From: an uncultured Verrucomicrobiota bacterium
GTDB taxonomy: Bacteria; Verrucomicrobiota; Verrucomicrobiia; Verrucomicrobiales; DEV007
Assembly (NCBI GenBank): GCA_902589825.1
Contig: CACIUL010000004.1
Coordinates: 1 to 64,000, forward strand
DNA: 64,000 nucleotides
Reading direction: 5' to 3'
Part shown: piece after piece, positions 18,240-26,495 of the stretch
How the letters are laid out: each line of letters begins with the position of its first letter
How positions within the stretch are numbered: position 1 is the first letter of the stretch
The notes under the pieces: generated by a model
The model's input: the letters and a program-made list of their open reading frames with translations, nothing else
Told to the model about the DNA's origin: nothing
The model's database searches: none
Made by a program: the position numbers and the translations under genes

Positions 18240-18995
18240 TTATTTCAGAAGGGTGAATCCGCCGTCGATGTCAAAGGCGGCACCGGTGACAAAGGCCGCC
18301 TCATCAGAGCAGATGTATGCGGCAAGTGCTGCGATTTCGTCCGGCTTTGCCATTCGTCCGATAGGTTGGGTGGCTTCCAGTTCAGCAAACATGGCCGCTT
18401 CCTTACCGGGATAATTGTCCTTCAGGTAGTTGTCCACAAAGGGCGTGTGCACACGGGCCGGGCATAGGCAATTGCAGCGGATCCCGCGTTTCACGTAATC
18501 GCGTGCAATGGAGAGGGTCATGCTGTAGACAGCACCCTTGCTTGTCGAGTAGGCAAAGCGGTCGGCAATGCCCAGCTGGGCCGCTACCGATGCAAGGTTG
18601 AGGATGGTACCCTTGCCCTGCTCAAGCATGGATGGCAATGCGGCACGGCTGCAGAGATAAGGGCCGCGTACATTGACGCGCATCACGCGGTCAAAGTCTT
18701 CCGGGCAGGTGGACGTGATCTCACCTATATGAGCAATGCCTGCGTTGTTTACCAGTATCGATGGGGAAGGGTCATCGAGTTGACTGAAGGCATCACTTAC
18801 AGATTGTTCGTCAGCAACGTCACAGCGGATGTATTGTCCGTCGAGGGCATCAGCGATGTTCCGGCCGTTGACTTCATCAAGGTCGAGTATCGTCAGGTTT
18901 GCCCCTTCCTCTGCAAAGCGTTGAGAGATGGCTGCACCGATGCCGGAACCTCCGCCGGTAACGATTGCCTTTTTGCCTTTGAGTCGCTGGTTCAT
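18240..18995 (-). CDS. Short-chain dehydrogenase, probable 2-keto-3-deoxy-L-fuconate dehydrogenase
   Basis: First gene of the five-gene run. The 251-residue SDR has AIVTGGGSGIGAAISQRF, an acidic residue in LTILDLDEVN that selects [29 protein letters not shown] with the catalytic Ser, YSTSKGAVYSM with Tyr/Lys, and CNCLCPARVHTPFVDNYL. The CPARVHTPFVD segment and short length resemble the 2-keto-3-deoxy-L-fuconate dehydrogenase group of Xanthomonas and relatives, which oxidises C4 to give the 2,4-diketo acid cut by the next enzyme. The human BDH2-like and other 3-hydroxyacyl SDRs share the fold, so the substrate remains an inference from the operon. Confidence 0.75.
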   Translation of the reverse strand: MNQRLKGKKAIVTGGGSGIGAAISQRFAEEGANLTILDLDEVNGRNIADALDGQYIRCDVADEQSVSDAFSQLDDPSPSILVNNAGIAHIGEITSTCPEDFDRVMRVNVRGPYLCSRAALPSMLEQGKGTILNLASVAAQLGIADRFAYSTSKGAVYSMTLSIARDYVKRGIRCNCLCPARVHTPFVDNYLKDNYPGKEAAMFAELEATQPIGRMAKPDEIAALAAYICSDEAAFVTGAAFDIDGGFTLLK

Positions 18996-19190
18996 TGGGG
19001 GCTCATTCTAACCCCGTGAAACCTCATGCCAAGTCGGTATTACCTGCCGGGATGGATAAAAACCGTGATGAATACGCGAAGATGCCCTTTTTTAGCCAGG
19101 GGGGACACTCGTGATCCGGGGCAGATCGTGCACACTGAACCTGAAATTATGGAACAGAAGGGATGGAGCAGAAAGACCTGGGAGTGGAAT

Positions 19191-19652
19191 TTATTTCCTT
19201 GGCATGTCCTTGAAATCCCCTTCCTCACAGCAATTGACAAAGCCCTCGGTGAAGGACTTGAGCGCATCCCATACCTTCCGGATCCGCTCCGATTCACTGG
19301 TGCTGATGGCGTCGTCATTTGCCGCCTTGCTGATCTCGGCAAGCAGTGCTGCAAATTGCTCGACAATCTGTGATGTTGCAGGCATGACCTCATAGTTCTC
19401 GTTGCCTGAGTGTTCCGGGTTGCGAACAAAGTAACCTCCCGACTGCTCGCAAATCCATTCGATGATTCCCGGGTCCCTGGTGCTGTTGATCAGCTCAACA
19501 ACACGGTCGAGGGGGTTGCGGCTTCCGCTTCCCTTATCTGTCTTGGGTTGCGCCCACTTGTATACAAGGGAAAGTGAAACGCCAAGGTTATCGGCAATTT
19601 GTTTTGTCCCGAGTTTTTCACAGGCATTCCTGATGACTTGGTGCGAATTCAT
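19191..19652 (-). CDS. Phage CII-like helix-turn-helix regulator
   Basis: 153-residue cytoplasmic protein. Residues about 15-35 (TKQIADNLGVSLSLVYKWAQ) form a helix-turn-helix, followed by NPLDRVVELINSTRDPGIIEWIC and a helical C-terminus rich in Glu/Asp (ISKAANDDAISTSESERIRKVWDALKSF). This layout matches the phage regulatory protein CII (CP76-like) family, which also occurs as lone chromosomal genes. No other phage genes are nearby, so it is probably a domesticated regulator rather than part of a prophage. It stands alone, 77 bp from the EamA gene. Target genes are unknown. Confidence 0.7.
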   Translation of the reverse strand: MNSHQVIRNACEKLGTKQIADNLGVSLSLVYKWAQPKTDKGSGSRNPLDRVVELINSTRDPGIIEWICEQSGGYFVRNPEHSGNENYEVMPATSQIVEQFAALLAEISKAANDDAISTSESERIRKVWDALKSFTEGFVNCCEEGDFKDMPRK

Positions 19653-19729
19653 GGCCTGCCATTATAGGCGAGCACATCAGGAAAAGTGATTACAAAATCA
19701 TGTTTCTTTTGTAATGGACATTGTCCAGC

Positions 19730-20602
19730 CTAGAGAAACACCGTCACCACTGCCACACTTAACAGGCAGGCCCCGGCAAGGCGCTTGCTCATGACCGCAC
19801 GGCCCCGCAGTGCGGCCTCGTAATTACCGAGCTTGTGGCCAATGAGCCATACCAAGAGCACACCCCAGAATGCACGGGTGGAATAGATAATGTTCATGGC
19901 TGTTGCCTGTCCGAAAAATGCCAGTGATAGATTGAGGATAATCCCCTGGATACCAATGACCATTCCTCCTGCAATGGCCAGGTTGCGGGCATGGCGGGGA
20001 ATTTCCTTTAGCGAAGCGGAGAAGAACGGAACAAATGCCAGTGAGCAGATCGCCACCACTGACACCATGACAATGATAAAAGGTATGCGGCCGAATTCCG
20101 CACTGCGATAACCGGCCAGGCTGTCACTGGCACCAAAGCAGGCACAGGCACACAGTGACCAGAATACCGTGCGGCTGTTCTCGCGCAGGGACTTCAGGTT
20201 GGCTCCTCCCAGCAGGAAGATGGCCGTGGCGGCCATGATTGATCCCAACCAGAGCAGTGCAGGCACCTCATCCGGCTTGAGGAAAAAGGAGAAGAAGGCA
20301 ACAAAGATCACCTTGATGCCCATCAGGGGTGCCTGAACGGAGACATCGCCGGCACGAATGGCGAGGAACGTAAATACCTGGCCGCCGAAAAAACACATTC
20401 CTGCCACCAGCGGCCATCCCAGCTGGGACCACTGCGCAGCCTGCTGGTTAAATAGGAGCGCGGGAAGGAAAACTGCAAACAATACAATATTTGAGAGGAA
20501 GGCGGTGCGCAGCAGGCCTGCGCCCTCCCCGATTGCACGCTTCAGGAAAAGGCTGGCAAATGGATAGATGAGCGCACTGGTGAGCGGGGCGAGCAGATAC
20601 AT
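19730..20602 (-). CDS. EamA/DMT-superfamily transporter
   Basis: 290 residues made of about ten hydrophobic helices in two halves, typical of drug/metabolite transporters: YLLAPLTSALIYPFASLFLK at the start, VQAPLMGIKVIFVAFFSFF in the first half, and AMNIIYSTRAFWGVLLVWLIGH with GACLLSVAVVTVFL at the end. The family exports amino acids, nucleosides or small metabolites; the substrate cannot be inferred. It ends downstream near the CII-like gene and is 17 bp after the glyoxalase gene on the same strand, so the two may be transcribed together. Confidence 0.8.
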   Translation of the reverse strand: MYLLAPLTSALIYPFASLFLKRAIGEGAGLLRTAFLSNIVLFAVFLPALLFNQQAAQWSQLGWPLVAGMCFFGGQVFTFLAIRAGDVSVQAPLMGIKVIFVAFFSFFLKPDEVPALLWLGSIMAATAIFLLGGANLKSLRENSRTVFWSLCACACFGASDSLAGYRSAEFGRIPFIIVMVSVVAICSLAFVPFFSASLKEIPRHARNLAIAGGMVIGIQGIILNLSLAFFGQATAMNIIYSTRAFWGVLLVWLIGHKLGNYEAALRGRAVMSKRLAGACLLSVAVVTVFL

Positions 20603-20619
20603 TCGCTATGGAGCACCGT

Positions 20620-21003
20620 TCACTGTTTCTCCAGTATCTCCACCTCGTAGCCGTCAGGGTCAGTGACAAAGGCCATCTTTGAATCCTCGCCGGCAAACTT
20701 TTCCCGCCAGCCTCCCGGCCATATCTCGATACCGTCCTTTTCCAGTCGGTCGCAATACTCGATGATATCCTCAACGCCGACGCAGGTATGCATGAGGTCC
20801 TCTGGAAACTCCACCTTGAAATCAGGAGAGTAGCACAGCTCGAGGAAATGCTCACTGGCTTCAATTTCCAGAAATGCCAGGCGGTTTCCTGCAGGTGACT
20901 TGTCGTTTCTTCTGGTCAGCTTGAAGCCAAGCTTCTCGTAGAATTGGATCGACTTGTCGATGTCGCTGACACGGATTCGGGTGTGGAGGAACTTAATGGG
21001 CAT
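20620..21003 (-). CDS. Glyoxalase I-like (VOC) protein
   Basis: Start set at the ATG at 21003 (127 aa); the open frame further upstream overlaps the end of the next gene and is not conserved-looking. The protein opens with FLHTRIRVSDIDKSIQFYEKLGF and later has FLEIEASEHFLELCY, HTCVGVEDIIEYCDRL and FVTDPDGYEVEIL. His7, Glu56-region, His and Glu positions fit the metal ligands of the lactoylglutathione lyase type in the vicinal oxygen chelate superfamily, which detoxify methylglyoxal. It has the size and motif order of GloA, but VOC proteins vary in substrate, and no glyoxalase II or glutathione gene is in the window. Confidence 0.82.
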   Translation of the reverse strand: MPIKFLHTRIRVSDIDKSIQFYEKLGFKLTRRNDKSPAGNRLAFLEIEASEHFLELCYSPDFKVEFPEDLMHTCVGVEDIIEYCDRLEKDGIEIWPGGWREKFAGEDSKMAFVTDPDGYEVEILEKQ

Positions 21004-21049
21004 GTTTAAAGAATATCCCGGTATTTTCCGGGGGGAAGGTCTTTTTGTC

Positions 21050-22285
21050 TCAGTGTTTATCCGCTTCCCAGTAACCCTTAAGCCAATGACTTCCCTGCGG
21101 ACGAATGAGGTCCACGGGATTGTCGGGGTCGGCAAGGCGGAAAGCGATTCCCAGCGGGGTCCGACCCGGCCGGGAGCCTTTGGTATAGGGCCCATCACCC
21201 CAGTGTTCACCCAGCGCGACAAGGTCAAGGCGCGTTGGCCGCCCTGCAGGACCGGTCTGGATTTCTCCATAGATATTGACGTCAAAACCACGCTTGGCAA
21301 TGGAGGGATCAGACGCAGTTGCCATCAGGGCACTGCCCCGGATGCGGTAGTGACCGGGGCCATTGGCGGGAACGATCTCCAGCTTGAAACGGTGAACTTC
21401 CTGACGCTTCCATGCTACCGGTTCCCCACGCGTGAAATCCAGCAGGTGATAGCGCAAGAGACGATAGGCGAGGGGTTGGGGAAATTTACCACCGTTTTTG
21501 GCTGCGTGAATGAGTCCTTGCCACTCTTTTTTCTGGATCCACATCCGGTCAATGGCAGCCATGTGCCCCCAGCCATGGTCAATGTCATCACTAGAACAGA
21601 TTTCAAGCTGTTGATTGTCCGCGGTTTTAAGGATGCGGGATGAGGCCACCAGCACGATGCCGCCGGCAGGCGGGGCGGCATGGTATTTCGGGTCAAGTTG
21701 CCCCTTGCTGGCTGCAGCGGTATCGATTGGGAAGGGTGCCCTTTGAGATTGAGGGAGTGAGTGCCATTTTTCCAGGGCACTGTCAATGAATGCCTTGCGC
21801 CGTTGAATGGATCGATTGTTGTTAAACCCGAGGAGTTTTCCGGAGGCGGTGAGGATGTAGTGCCCCTGCTTGGTGCCGGATCCCTTGCGTGGTCCCTGGG
21901 CCGCCACTGCGCGGAAGAATTTGCCCGCGGCGTCCTGCCGGCGACGGTTATACCAGTCGTTGTCAGTGGCCGGGATAAAGTTTTGACGGATCGTGTTGAT
22001 AATGTCCGGATCTGAGAAACTCGACAACCTGTCGATGACCCCGTTATTTCAGGTGCAACCCAGCGGGTGACCATCCATCTCCCATAGGTAAATGGGCTTG
22101 CCGGCAGCGGCGGCATCAATCCTTGCCTGCCAGAGGCTGGTGCGCCACGGGATCTGAAGCCACCGGGTTTCTTCCGCGGTTGGTTGCATCAGGGCATGGA
22201 GCCGGGCAAGGTTGTTGCTGTCCACTTCGGGAGTGGCGCCAGCGTGTGTGCCAAAGGCAACTAGTAGAGTCAGATAGCGGAGCAT
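21050..22285 (-). CDS. Secreted thioredoxin-like protein with in-frame UGA, probable selenoprotein (Sec79)
   Basis: Two open frames in the same phase are joined by one TGA at 22051-22049. Read through, they give a 411-residue protein: signal peptide (LRYLTLLVAFGTHAGA), then WRTSLWQARIDAAAAG and KPIYLWEMDGHPLGCT-UGA-NNGVIDRL, then a large C-terminal part (HYILTASGKLLGF, DDIDHGWGHMAAIDRMW, LLDFTRGEPVAWKRQEVHRF, ALGEHWGDGPYTK). The KPIYLW strand followed by a short loop with Cys sits where thioredoxin-fold proteins carry CxxC, so UGA falls at a redox position, forming Cys77-Thr-Sec79. A SECIS-like hairpin follows the UGA. Both halves are coding-like, which argues against a long-dead gene. The alternative is a nonsense mutation or sequencing error. 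It starts 46 bp after the LamG gene in a likely operon. Confidence 0.72.
22008..22051 (-). promoter_or_regulatory. Candidate bacterial SECIS element directly after in-frame UGA
   Basis: On the minus strand the UGA (22051-22049) is followed after 18 nt by a perfect 5-bp stem UCGAC/GUCGA closing the loop AGGUU. An outer stem GGGUC/GAUCC can form after an asymmetric internal loop. E. coli fdhF has a 17-nt distance from UGA to the apical loop AGGUCU on a short stem, so both distance and loop (AGGU-Y) match closely. SelB binds this kind of loop to deliver Sec-tRNA. Structure and selB presence were not computed. Confidence 0.65.
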
Positions 22286-22331
22286 TACGGGTAAGCCTAG
22301 TTCTAGTTGGTTTGACTTGGGGTGGTGCAGC

Positions 22332-24281
22332 TTAATTCCTCGCAAATCGCCACTTTGCGCTGCCTGGCGGGAGGTCTGCCTCAATGCCAAGGCCGACATA
22401 CCGTGTCGGTACGGGCTTGCCATCAACCAGCACTTTCCATTCCGGGGCAACCAGGGGAGGCAGCACCTTAATGTTGAAGATCTGCTGGCCGGGCCCCAGG
22501 CGTGACATGCCCACGATACTGATGGGCTTGGTGACTCCCAGGTCCTTGGCGGCCGGAATACCGGTTAGCTGTCCCTCGAACTTTATCCAGTCCGGCAGGG
22601 TGTTGAATTTAAAGGAGGCAGTGGGGACGCCGGTAAACTTGATGGCATAATCAAATCGCTCGCCCACGTGGATGGTTTCCTTGGGAGTGGAGGTGATCAC
22701 GAAGGGTGAGGTTTTCCTGCCCACCAAATTAAAGCCGCTGATTTGCTTTTCGTTGAGCGGGAAGTTGTAGATTCTCAGGTTGTCCACAGCCCCGGCGAAG
22801 CCGGAAATGGTCACGGGTTTTGCATCTTTGCTGTATTGAATTGCCTTTCCGATGTGCAGTGGGCTATCTACCGGTTCCGAGTCATATGCACGGTTGAGGT
22901 CAAGTTGTCCCTGGAGTTTCGAGTCAATGTAGAGGCAGTGCTGCGCAACAAGGCTTACCCTCATGCCCTCATCAGCTTGTTCCCTCACTGTCCAGGCGAC
23001 ATGGTGCCATTTGCCATCATTGACCTTGGCTTCACTCAGGATGGTTTCCTCCCCGCTGCCAATCAATGTCAGCTTGACCTCTCCTGTGGGTGTTACCTGC
23101 ACCATCCTTGAACCGGGAAGCAGTTGATCGCCCTTGCCTGCCACTTTACTTAAAAGCAGTCCCCCTGAAGTGGTCTTTATCCATAATGCAATGGAATTAC
23201 TGCCCTGAAGATCCTCGGTAAAAGAGGTCTGGATATGGGCTTCGCTCTCCAGCGTGACCGAGCTGACCTTGCCAAAGCCAACCCCCTTGTCCCAGGCTTT
23301 CTTTGGGTCCATGCCAATAATTGCGGATTTCTTCCCGTCAGCCTTCAGGTCCATGCATTGGGAACCTTTGCCTTCATCAAATTTCCAGAAGGCCAGCAAC
23401 CGTTTGTTCTGTTGCTTTGCGGTCTGTGTGGGTAAGCCGAACTGAAGCCGCAGGGTGCCTCCCTTCTCGGCAAAGTAGTGTCCGCTGATCCCGGTCACTT
23501 CAACTTTGTGCATGGGATCTTTCAGGGGCTTGGCAATGGTGCCCTCAATGCCTACGTTGGCTCCCTCGATTTCCAGGCTAACGAACCGGGTAGCAACCCG
23601 GTTCGTTGACTTTTCCGAGTTACCGAGGGCAACCAGCCGGGTGCTCTCCTTCCCGTTTTCACGAATGAGTGCCGCGTGAGCGTCGACTGCCCAGTGGGTG
23701 TTGCTGAGGGTGACCGGATCACCGCTGTGACTCCAGAAAATCCTGTCCGTCTTCCCGGCTTTACGGGCAACGGCCATTTGCTGGCTGATGCCGGGTGCAA
23801 TGTTCAGGCCAGGATTCCCGGCTACCCCGTTCACCGTTACTTCCCGGGCCAATGGGATAACAGCAATGTTTTCAGGCGTGTTTTTGCCGCTTTCATACAG
23901 GGTAAGTTGCTGCAGAGGGGACTTTTCCCCGGCCTTGATTTTTTTTCCTGCAGGGTGGGTAAGGAAAACACTCATCTCTTTGTCTTCGCCCTGCCATTGG
24001 ATGCCGGATGTGGCACTGTTGTCGAGGAAGACAATGTAGCGATCCTTGACAAGTAAAGCCCTGCGGGAGTGATCAATTTTATTGCCGTTGTCTCCGGGCA
24101 GGGAAAAGAGGACCTTGCTGCTGATGAATGGACCGAGGCTTTCTTCCTCTTTGCCGAAACGGATCTCATAGGTGCCCCCCGCCGGAATTTCCTTGGCCGG
24201 CACAGGTGGTTGCTTGGTGTCAGCCTGCAAGGCGGCGACTAAGGCGGCGGTTGCGATAACAGGGAATAGAGTTCTTTTCAT
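22332..24281 (-). CDS. Secreted LamG-domain protein with Ig-like C-terminus
   Basis: 649 residues with a signal peptide (LFPVIATAALVAALQA). The N-terminal half (about 30-290) is a beta-rich region of unknown family. A LamG/concanavalin A-like domain spans about 295-510 (LLAFWKFDEGKGSQCMDL, GSNSIALWIKTTSGG, VNDGKWHHVAWTVRE, LYIDSKLQGQLDLN, AVDNLRIYNFPLNEKQI). A putative Ig domain follows (about 525-610, HVGERFDYAIKFTGVPTASF, LPDWIKFEGQLTGIP). The protein is probably periplasmic or extracellular and binds glycans or proteins. It is the first gene of a two-gene run with the candidate selenoprotein, and it is divergent from a DUF1501 gene. Confidence 0.85.
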   Translation of the reverse strand: MKRTLFPVIATAALVAALQADTKQPPVPAKEIPAGGTYEIRFGKEEESLGPFISSKVLFSLPGDNGNKIDHSRRALLVKDRYIVFLDNSATSGIQWQGEDKEMSVFLTHPAGKKIKAGEKSPLQQLTLYESGKNTPENIAVIPLAREVTVNGVAGNPGLNIAPGISQQMAVARKAGKTDRIFWSHSGDPVTLSNTHWAVDAHAALIRENGKESTRLVALGNSEKSTNRVATRFVSLEIEGANVGIEGTIAKPLKDPMHKVEVTGISGHYFAEKGGTLRLQFGLPTQTAKQQNKRLLAFWKFDEGKGSQCMDLKADGKKSAIIGMDPKKAWDKGVGFGKVSSVTLESEAHIQTSFTEDLQGSNSIALWIKTTSGGLLLSKVAGKGDQLLPGSRMVQVTPTGEVKLTLIGSGEETILSEAKVNDGKWHHVAWTVREQADEGMRVSLVAQHCLYIDSKLQGQLDLNRAYDSEPVDSPLHIGKAIQYSKDAKPVTISGFAGAVDNLRIYNFPLNEKQISGFNLVGRKTSPFVITSTPKETIHVGERFDYAIKFTGVPTASFKFNTLPDWIKFEGQLTGIPAAKDLGVTKPISIVGMSRLGPGQQIFNIKVLPPLVAPEWKVLVDGKPVPTRYVGLGIEADLPPGSAKWRFARN

Positions 24282-24470
24282 CAGGATCTATTGCTTGGAG
24301 CTGGTTACCATAAGGTAATACCGGAAAGATATGAACCGGTTTTTTGCCTTGTTGTGCATGAGATCGGTCCTGGTGAGCCTAAATTGGTGCTTTTCTTTGC
24401 CCTTGAACATTAATGGCCAAACGGTCCTCGATTGCTTGCAAGAGCTCCGGGGAAAGGTTATTTTTTCATT

Positions 24471-25886
24471 ATGCTAAATGTGGAGGGAGGGCACTTCAGG
24501 CACTGTGATGGTGTTTCGAGAAGAAGTTTCTTGAAGGTAGGCGCCCTGGGTATTGGTGGTCTCGGCCTTGCCGATGTTCTCCGGGCAGAAACCAATGCGG
24601 GTATCGGGTCTTCCCGCAGGGCCATTATCCATATCCACCTCGATGGCGGTCCTCCGCAAATGGACATGATTGATCCGAAGCCGGATTCCCCTGTTGAGTA
24701 TCGCGGTGATATCAAGCCTATCAGCACAAGTATACCGGGACTGCATCTCTCGGAGTTAATGCCCAAGGTCGCCAAATCCGCGCACCGCTTTGCCTTTCTG
24801 AGGTCACTGGTTGGTGCCGATGGGCAGCATAATGCTTTCCAGTGCCAGTCGGGTTACAAGGGTTCAGACCCCGCACCTGCGGGTGGATGGCCGGCAATGG
24901 GATGTGTGGTTGGCAGGCTCATTGAAAACAAAACCAAAGGCAACACCCCGGCATTTGTTGACCTGATGCAGGGCCGTGGGTTGGTGCGCAACAGTGCGCG
25001 CCCGGGATTTCTGGGGCCCGCTGCGAGCCCGTTTCGCCCTGACATTTCATCGATGTTCAAGCGTGAACTGGAAGAGGGGATGAAGGGGGAACTGGCGCGT
25101 TTGCGTGCCGGGCACACGACAAGTTTGCGCATGAGTGAAGGATTGACTGTGGGAAGGCTGGATGACCGGCTCAGCCTGCTTAAGGGCCTTGACCGCACCC
25201 GCCGTGCCATCGATGCCGCCGGGATGATGGGCGCCTTTGATTCATTCACCTCCCAGGCATACGGAATTTTGACTTCGGGTGCTGTTGCAGAGGCAATGGA
25301 TCTTTCCAGGGAAGACCCAAAGACATTGGCGCGATATGTCCCGCCAATGAAGGAGTCAAAGCTTGCGTTTTTTACCAGTGAAGGACCGCAGGCTGCAAAG
25401 AAACTCCTGCTTGCACGTCGTTTGATTGAGGCGGGTGCGCGTGTTGTGAATGTATCAATCAGTGACTTTGACACCCACTCGAAGAACTTCAGCAGAATGA
25501 AGCAACTGGTGCCGATCTTTGACCATGCGATTGCCGCCCTTGTGGATGACCTTTCAGAAAGGGGAATGCTTGATGAGGTCACGGTCCTTGCCTGGGGGGA
25601 ATTTGGCAGGACTCCGAAGGTCAATAAGAATGCCGGGCGTGATCATTGGCCGAAGGTGGCCATGGGCATGATGGCAGGAGGGGGCCTCAATGTGGGGCAG
25701 GTGATCGGCGCCACGGATCGGTATGCGTCCGAGGCCATTGACCGGCCGGTGCATTATCAGGACGTGATTGCCACACTCTATCATGGACTTGGCATTAACC
25801 CGCAGACGACGACCGTTGCCGACAGTAATGGCCGGCCTCATTACCTTCTAAAGCATGGCAGGGCAATCAGGGAATTGACCGGGTAA
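24471..25886 (+). CDS. Tat-exported DUF1501 protein
   Basis: Start placed at the ATG at 24471, preceded by a GGGGAAAGG stretch; an upstream in-frame start would add 13 unlikely residues. The N-terminus carries a twin-arginine signal (SRRSFLKVGALGIGGLGLADVL). The mature part is an alkaline phosphatase-fold DUF1501 domain: IHLDGGPPQMDMIDPKPDSP, MPKVAKSAHRFAFLRSL, YKGSDPAPAGGWPAMGCVVG, VSISDFDTHSKNF, FDHAIAALVDDL, VLAWGEFGRTPKVN and AGRDHWPKVAMGMMAGGG. The family is widespread in Planctomycetes and Verrucomicrobia and usually paired with a DUF1549/DUF1553 cytochrome protein; here that partner is absent. Function unproven, probably hydrolase or arylsulfatase-like. Confidence 0.88.
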   Translation: MLNVEGGHFRHCDGVSRRSFLKVGALGIGGLGLADVLRAETNAGIGSSRRAIIHIHLDGGPPQMDMIDPKPDSPVEYRGDIKPISTSIPGLHLSELMPKVAKSAHRFAFLRSLVGADGQHNAFQCQSGYKGSDPAPAGGWPAMGCVVGRLIENKTKGNTPAFVDLMQGRGLVRNSARPGFLGPAASPFRPDISSMFKRELEEGMKGELARLRAGHTTSLRMSEGLTVGRLDDRLSLLKGLDRTRRAIDAAGMMGAFDSFTSQAYGILTSGAVAEAMDLSREDPKTLARYVPPMKESKLAFFTSEGPQAAKKLLLARRLIEAGARVVNVSISDFDTHSKNFSRMKQLVPIFDHAIAALVDDLSERGMLDEVTVLAWGEFGRTPKVNKNAGRDHWPKVAMGMMAGGGLNVGQVIGATDRYASEAIDRPVHYQDVIATLYHGLGINPQTTTVADSNGRPHYLLKHGRAIRELTG

Positions 25887-25916
25887 CGATTCTGCAATCG
25901 TGGTTATTCAGCCTAA

Positions 25917-25941
25917 GCGCTTCAGCGCAGTCTGTTTTTTT
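25917..25941 (+). terminator. Weak candidate terminator after the DUF1501 gene
   Basis: GCGC-TTCA-GCGC at 25917-25928 can form a short hairpin, and a run of seven T follows at 25935-25941 after a 6-base spacer. The stem is only four pairs, so this is a low-confidence call. Confidence 0.3.
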
Positions 25942-25969
25942 GACACGGTGCCCTGCACCTGACTATTGT

Positions 25970-26002
25970 GCAAATAAGCGTTAAATAAACGCAAATAAGC
26001 GT
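25970..26002. repeat. Two 12-bp direct repeats with 21-bp period upstream of small zinc-ribbon gene
   Basis: GCAAATAAGCGT occurs at 25970-25981 and again at 25991-26002. The 21-bp spacing is two helical turns, so a dimeric or tandem-bound regulator would meet both copies on one DNA face. The pair lies 76-108 bp before the start of the small zinc-ribbon gene at 26078. No family of regulator is recognised. Confidence 0.5.
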
Positions 26003-26077
26003 CCTTTACATTTTGTCGCTTGGGCATATTTCTATATGTTCGAAGATCCCAAATATGATCTTCTTTATGTCATATAG

Positions 26078-26308
26078 ATGAATTCCCCCATTGCCCCTAC
26101 CCCAAAAGACGGCAATCCCACTAAACCGATCAAGAAGCGTTTCCAGGAACTGGCTAAATGCAGCGCCTGCGGCACGACCCTGTCCAACACCATGAACCGC
26201 TGCCCCAGTTGTGGTAAGTGGAAAATTGCCTGGTGGAAGTGGTTAATAGGAGCGTCGATATGGTTACTGATTGGCTTGTTAGCACTGTATTTTATCTATA
26301 AGTTCTAG
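26078..26308 (+). CDS. Small zinc-ribbon membrane protein
   Basis: 76 residues. A flexible N-terminus is followed by a double-CxxC zinc ribbon (CSACGTTLSNTMNRCPSC, about residues 31-48) and one C-terminal membrane helix flanked by Trp/Lys (KWLIGASIWLLIGLLALYF). The architecture suggests a small membrane-tethered metal-binding or adaptor protein. A second gene with the same architecture follows 187 bp downstream. I do not recognise a named family or function. Confidence 0.65.
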   Translation: MNSPIAPTPKDGNPTKPIKKRFQELAKCSACGTTLSNTMNRCPSCGKWKIAWWKWLIGASIWLLIGLLALYFIYKF

Positions 26309-26495
26309 ATGTAACACTTTTAGCTGAAGGCATTAACAATCCTTCAAGCCTTTCATTTCATCAGGCAGGGAAATTTTTGTTATTCAGCTCTTGTTATTCT
26401 CATCATGAGGCAAGCGAAGCCGACAGGTGAAAAAAGCTCTGCTTATATTATTGTAACGAAGATCCGAAACGCGGACATCTGCGTATAAAACGTAG

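Noticed and set aside
19411-19427. TGTTC and GAACA close together within the CII-like gene, like a LexA box
   Set aside because: The spacing is eight bases, not four, and it is inside a coding region.
22286-22450. In-frame upstream extension of the candidate selenoprotein
   Set aside because: It runs into the end of the LamG gene and does not look like protein; ATG 22285 begins a signal peptide.
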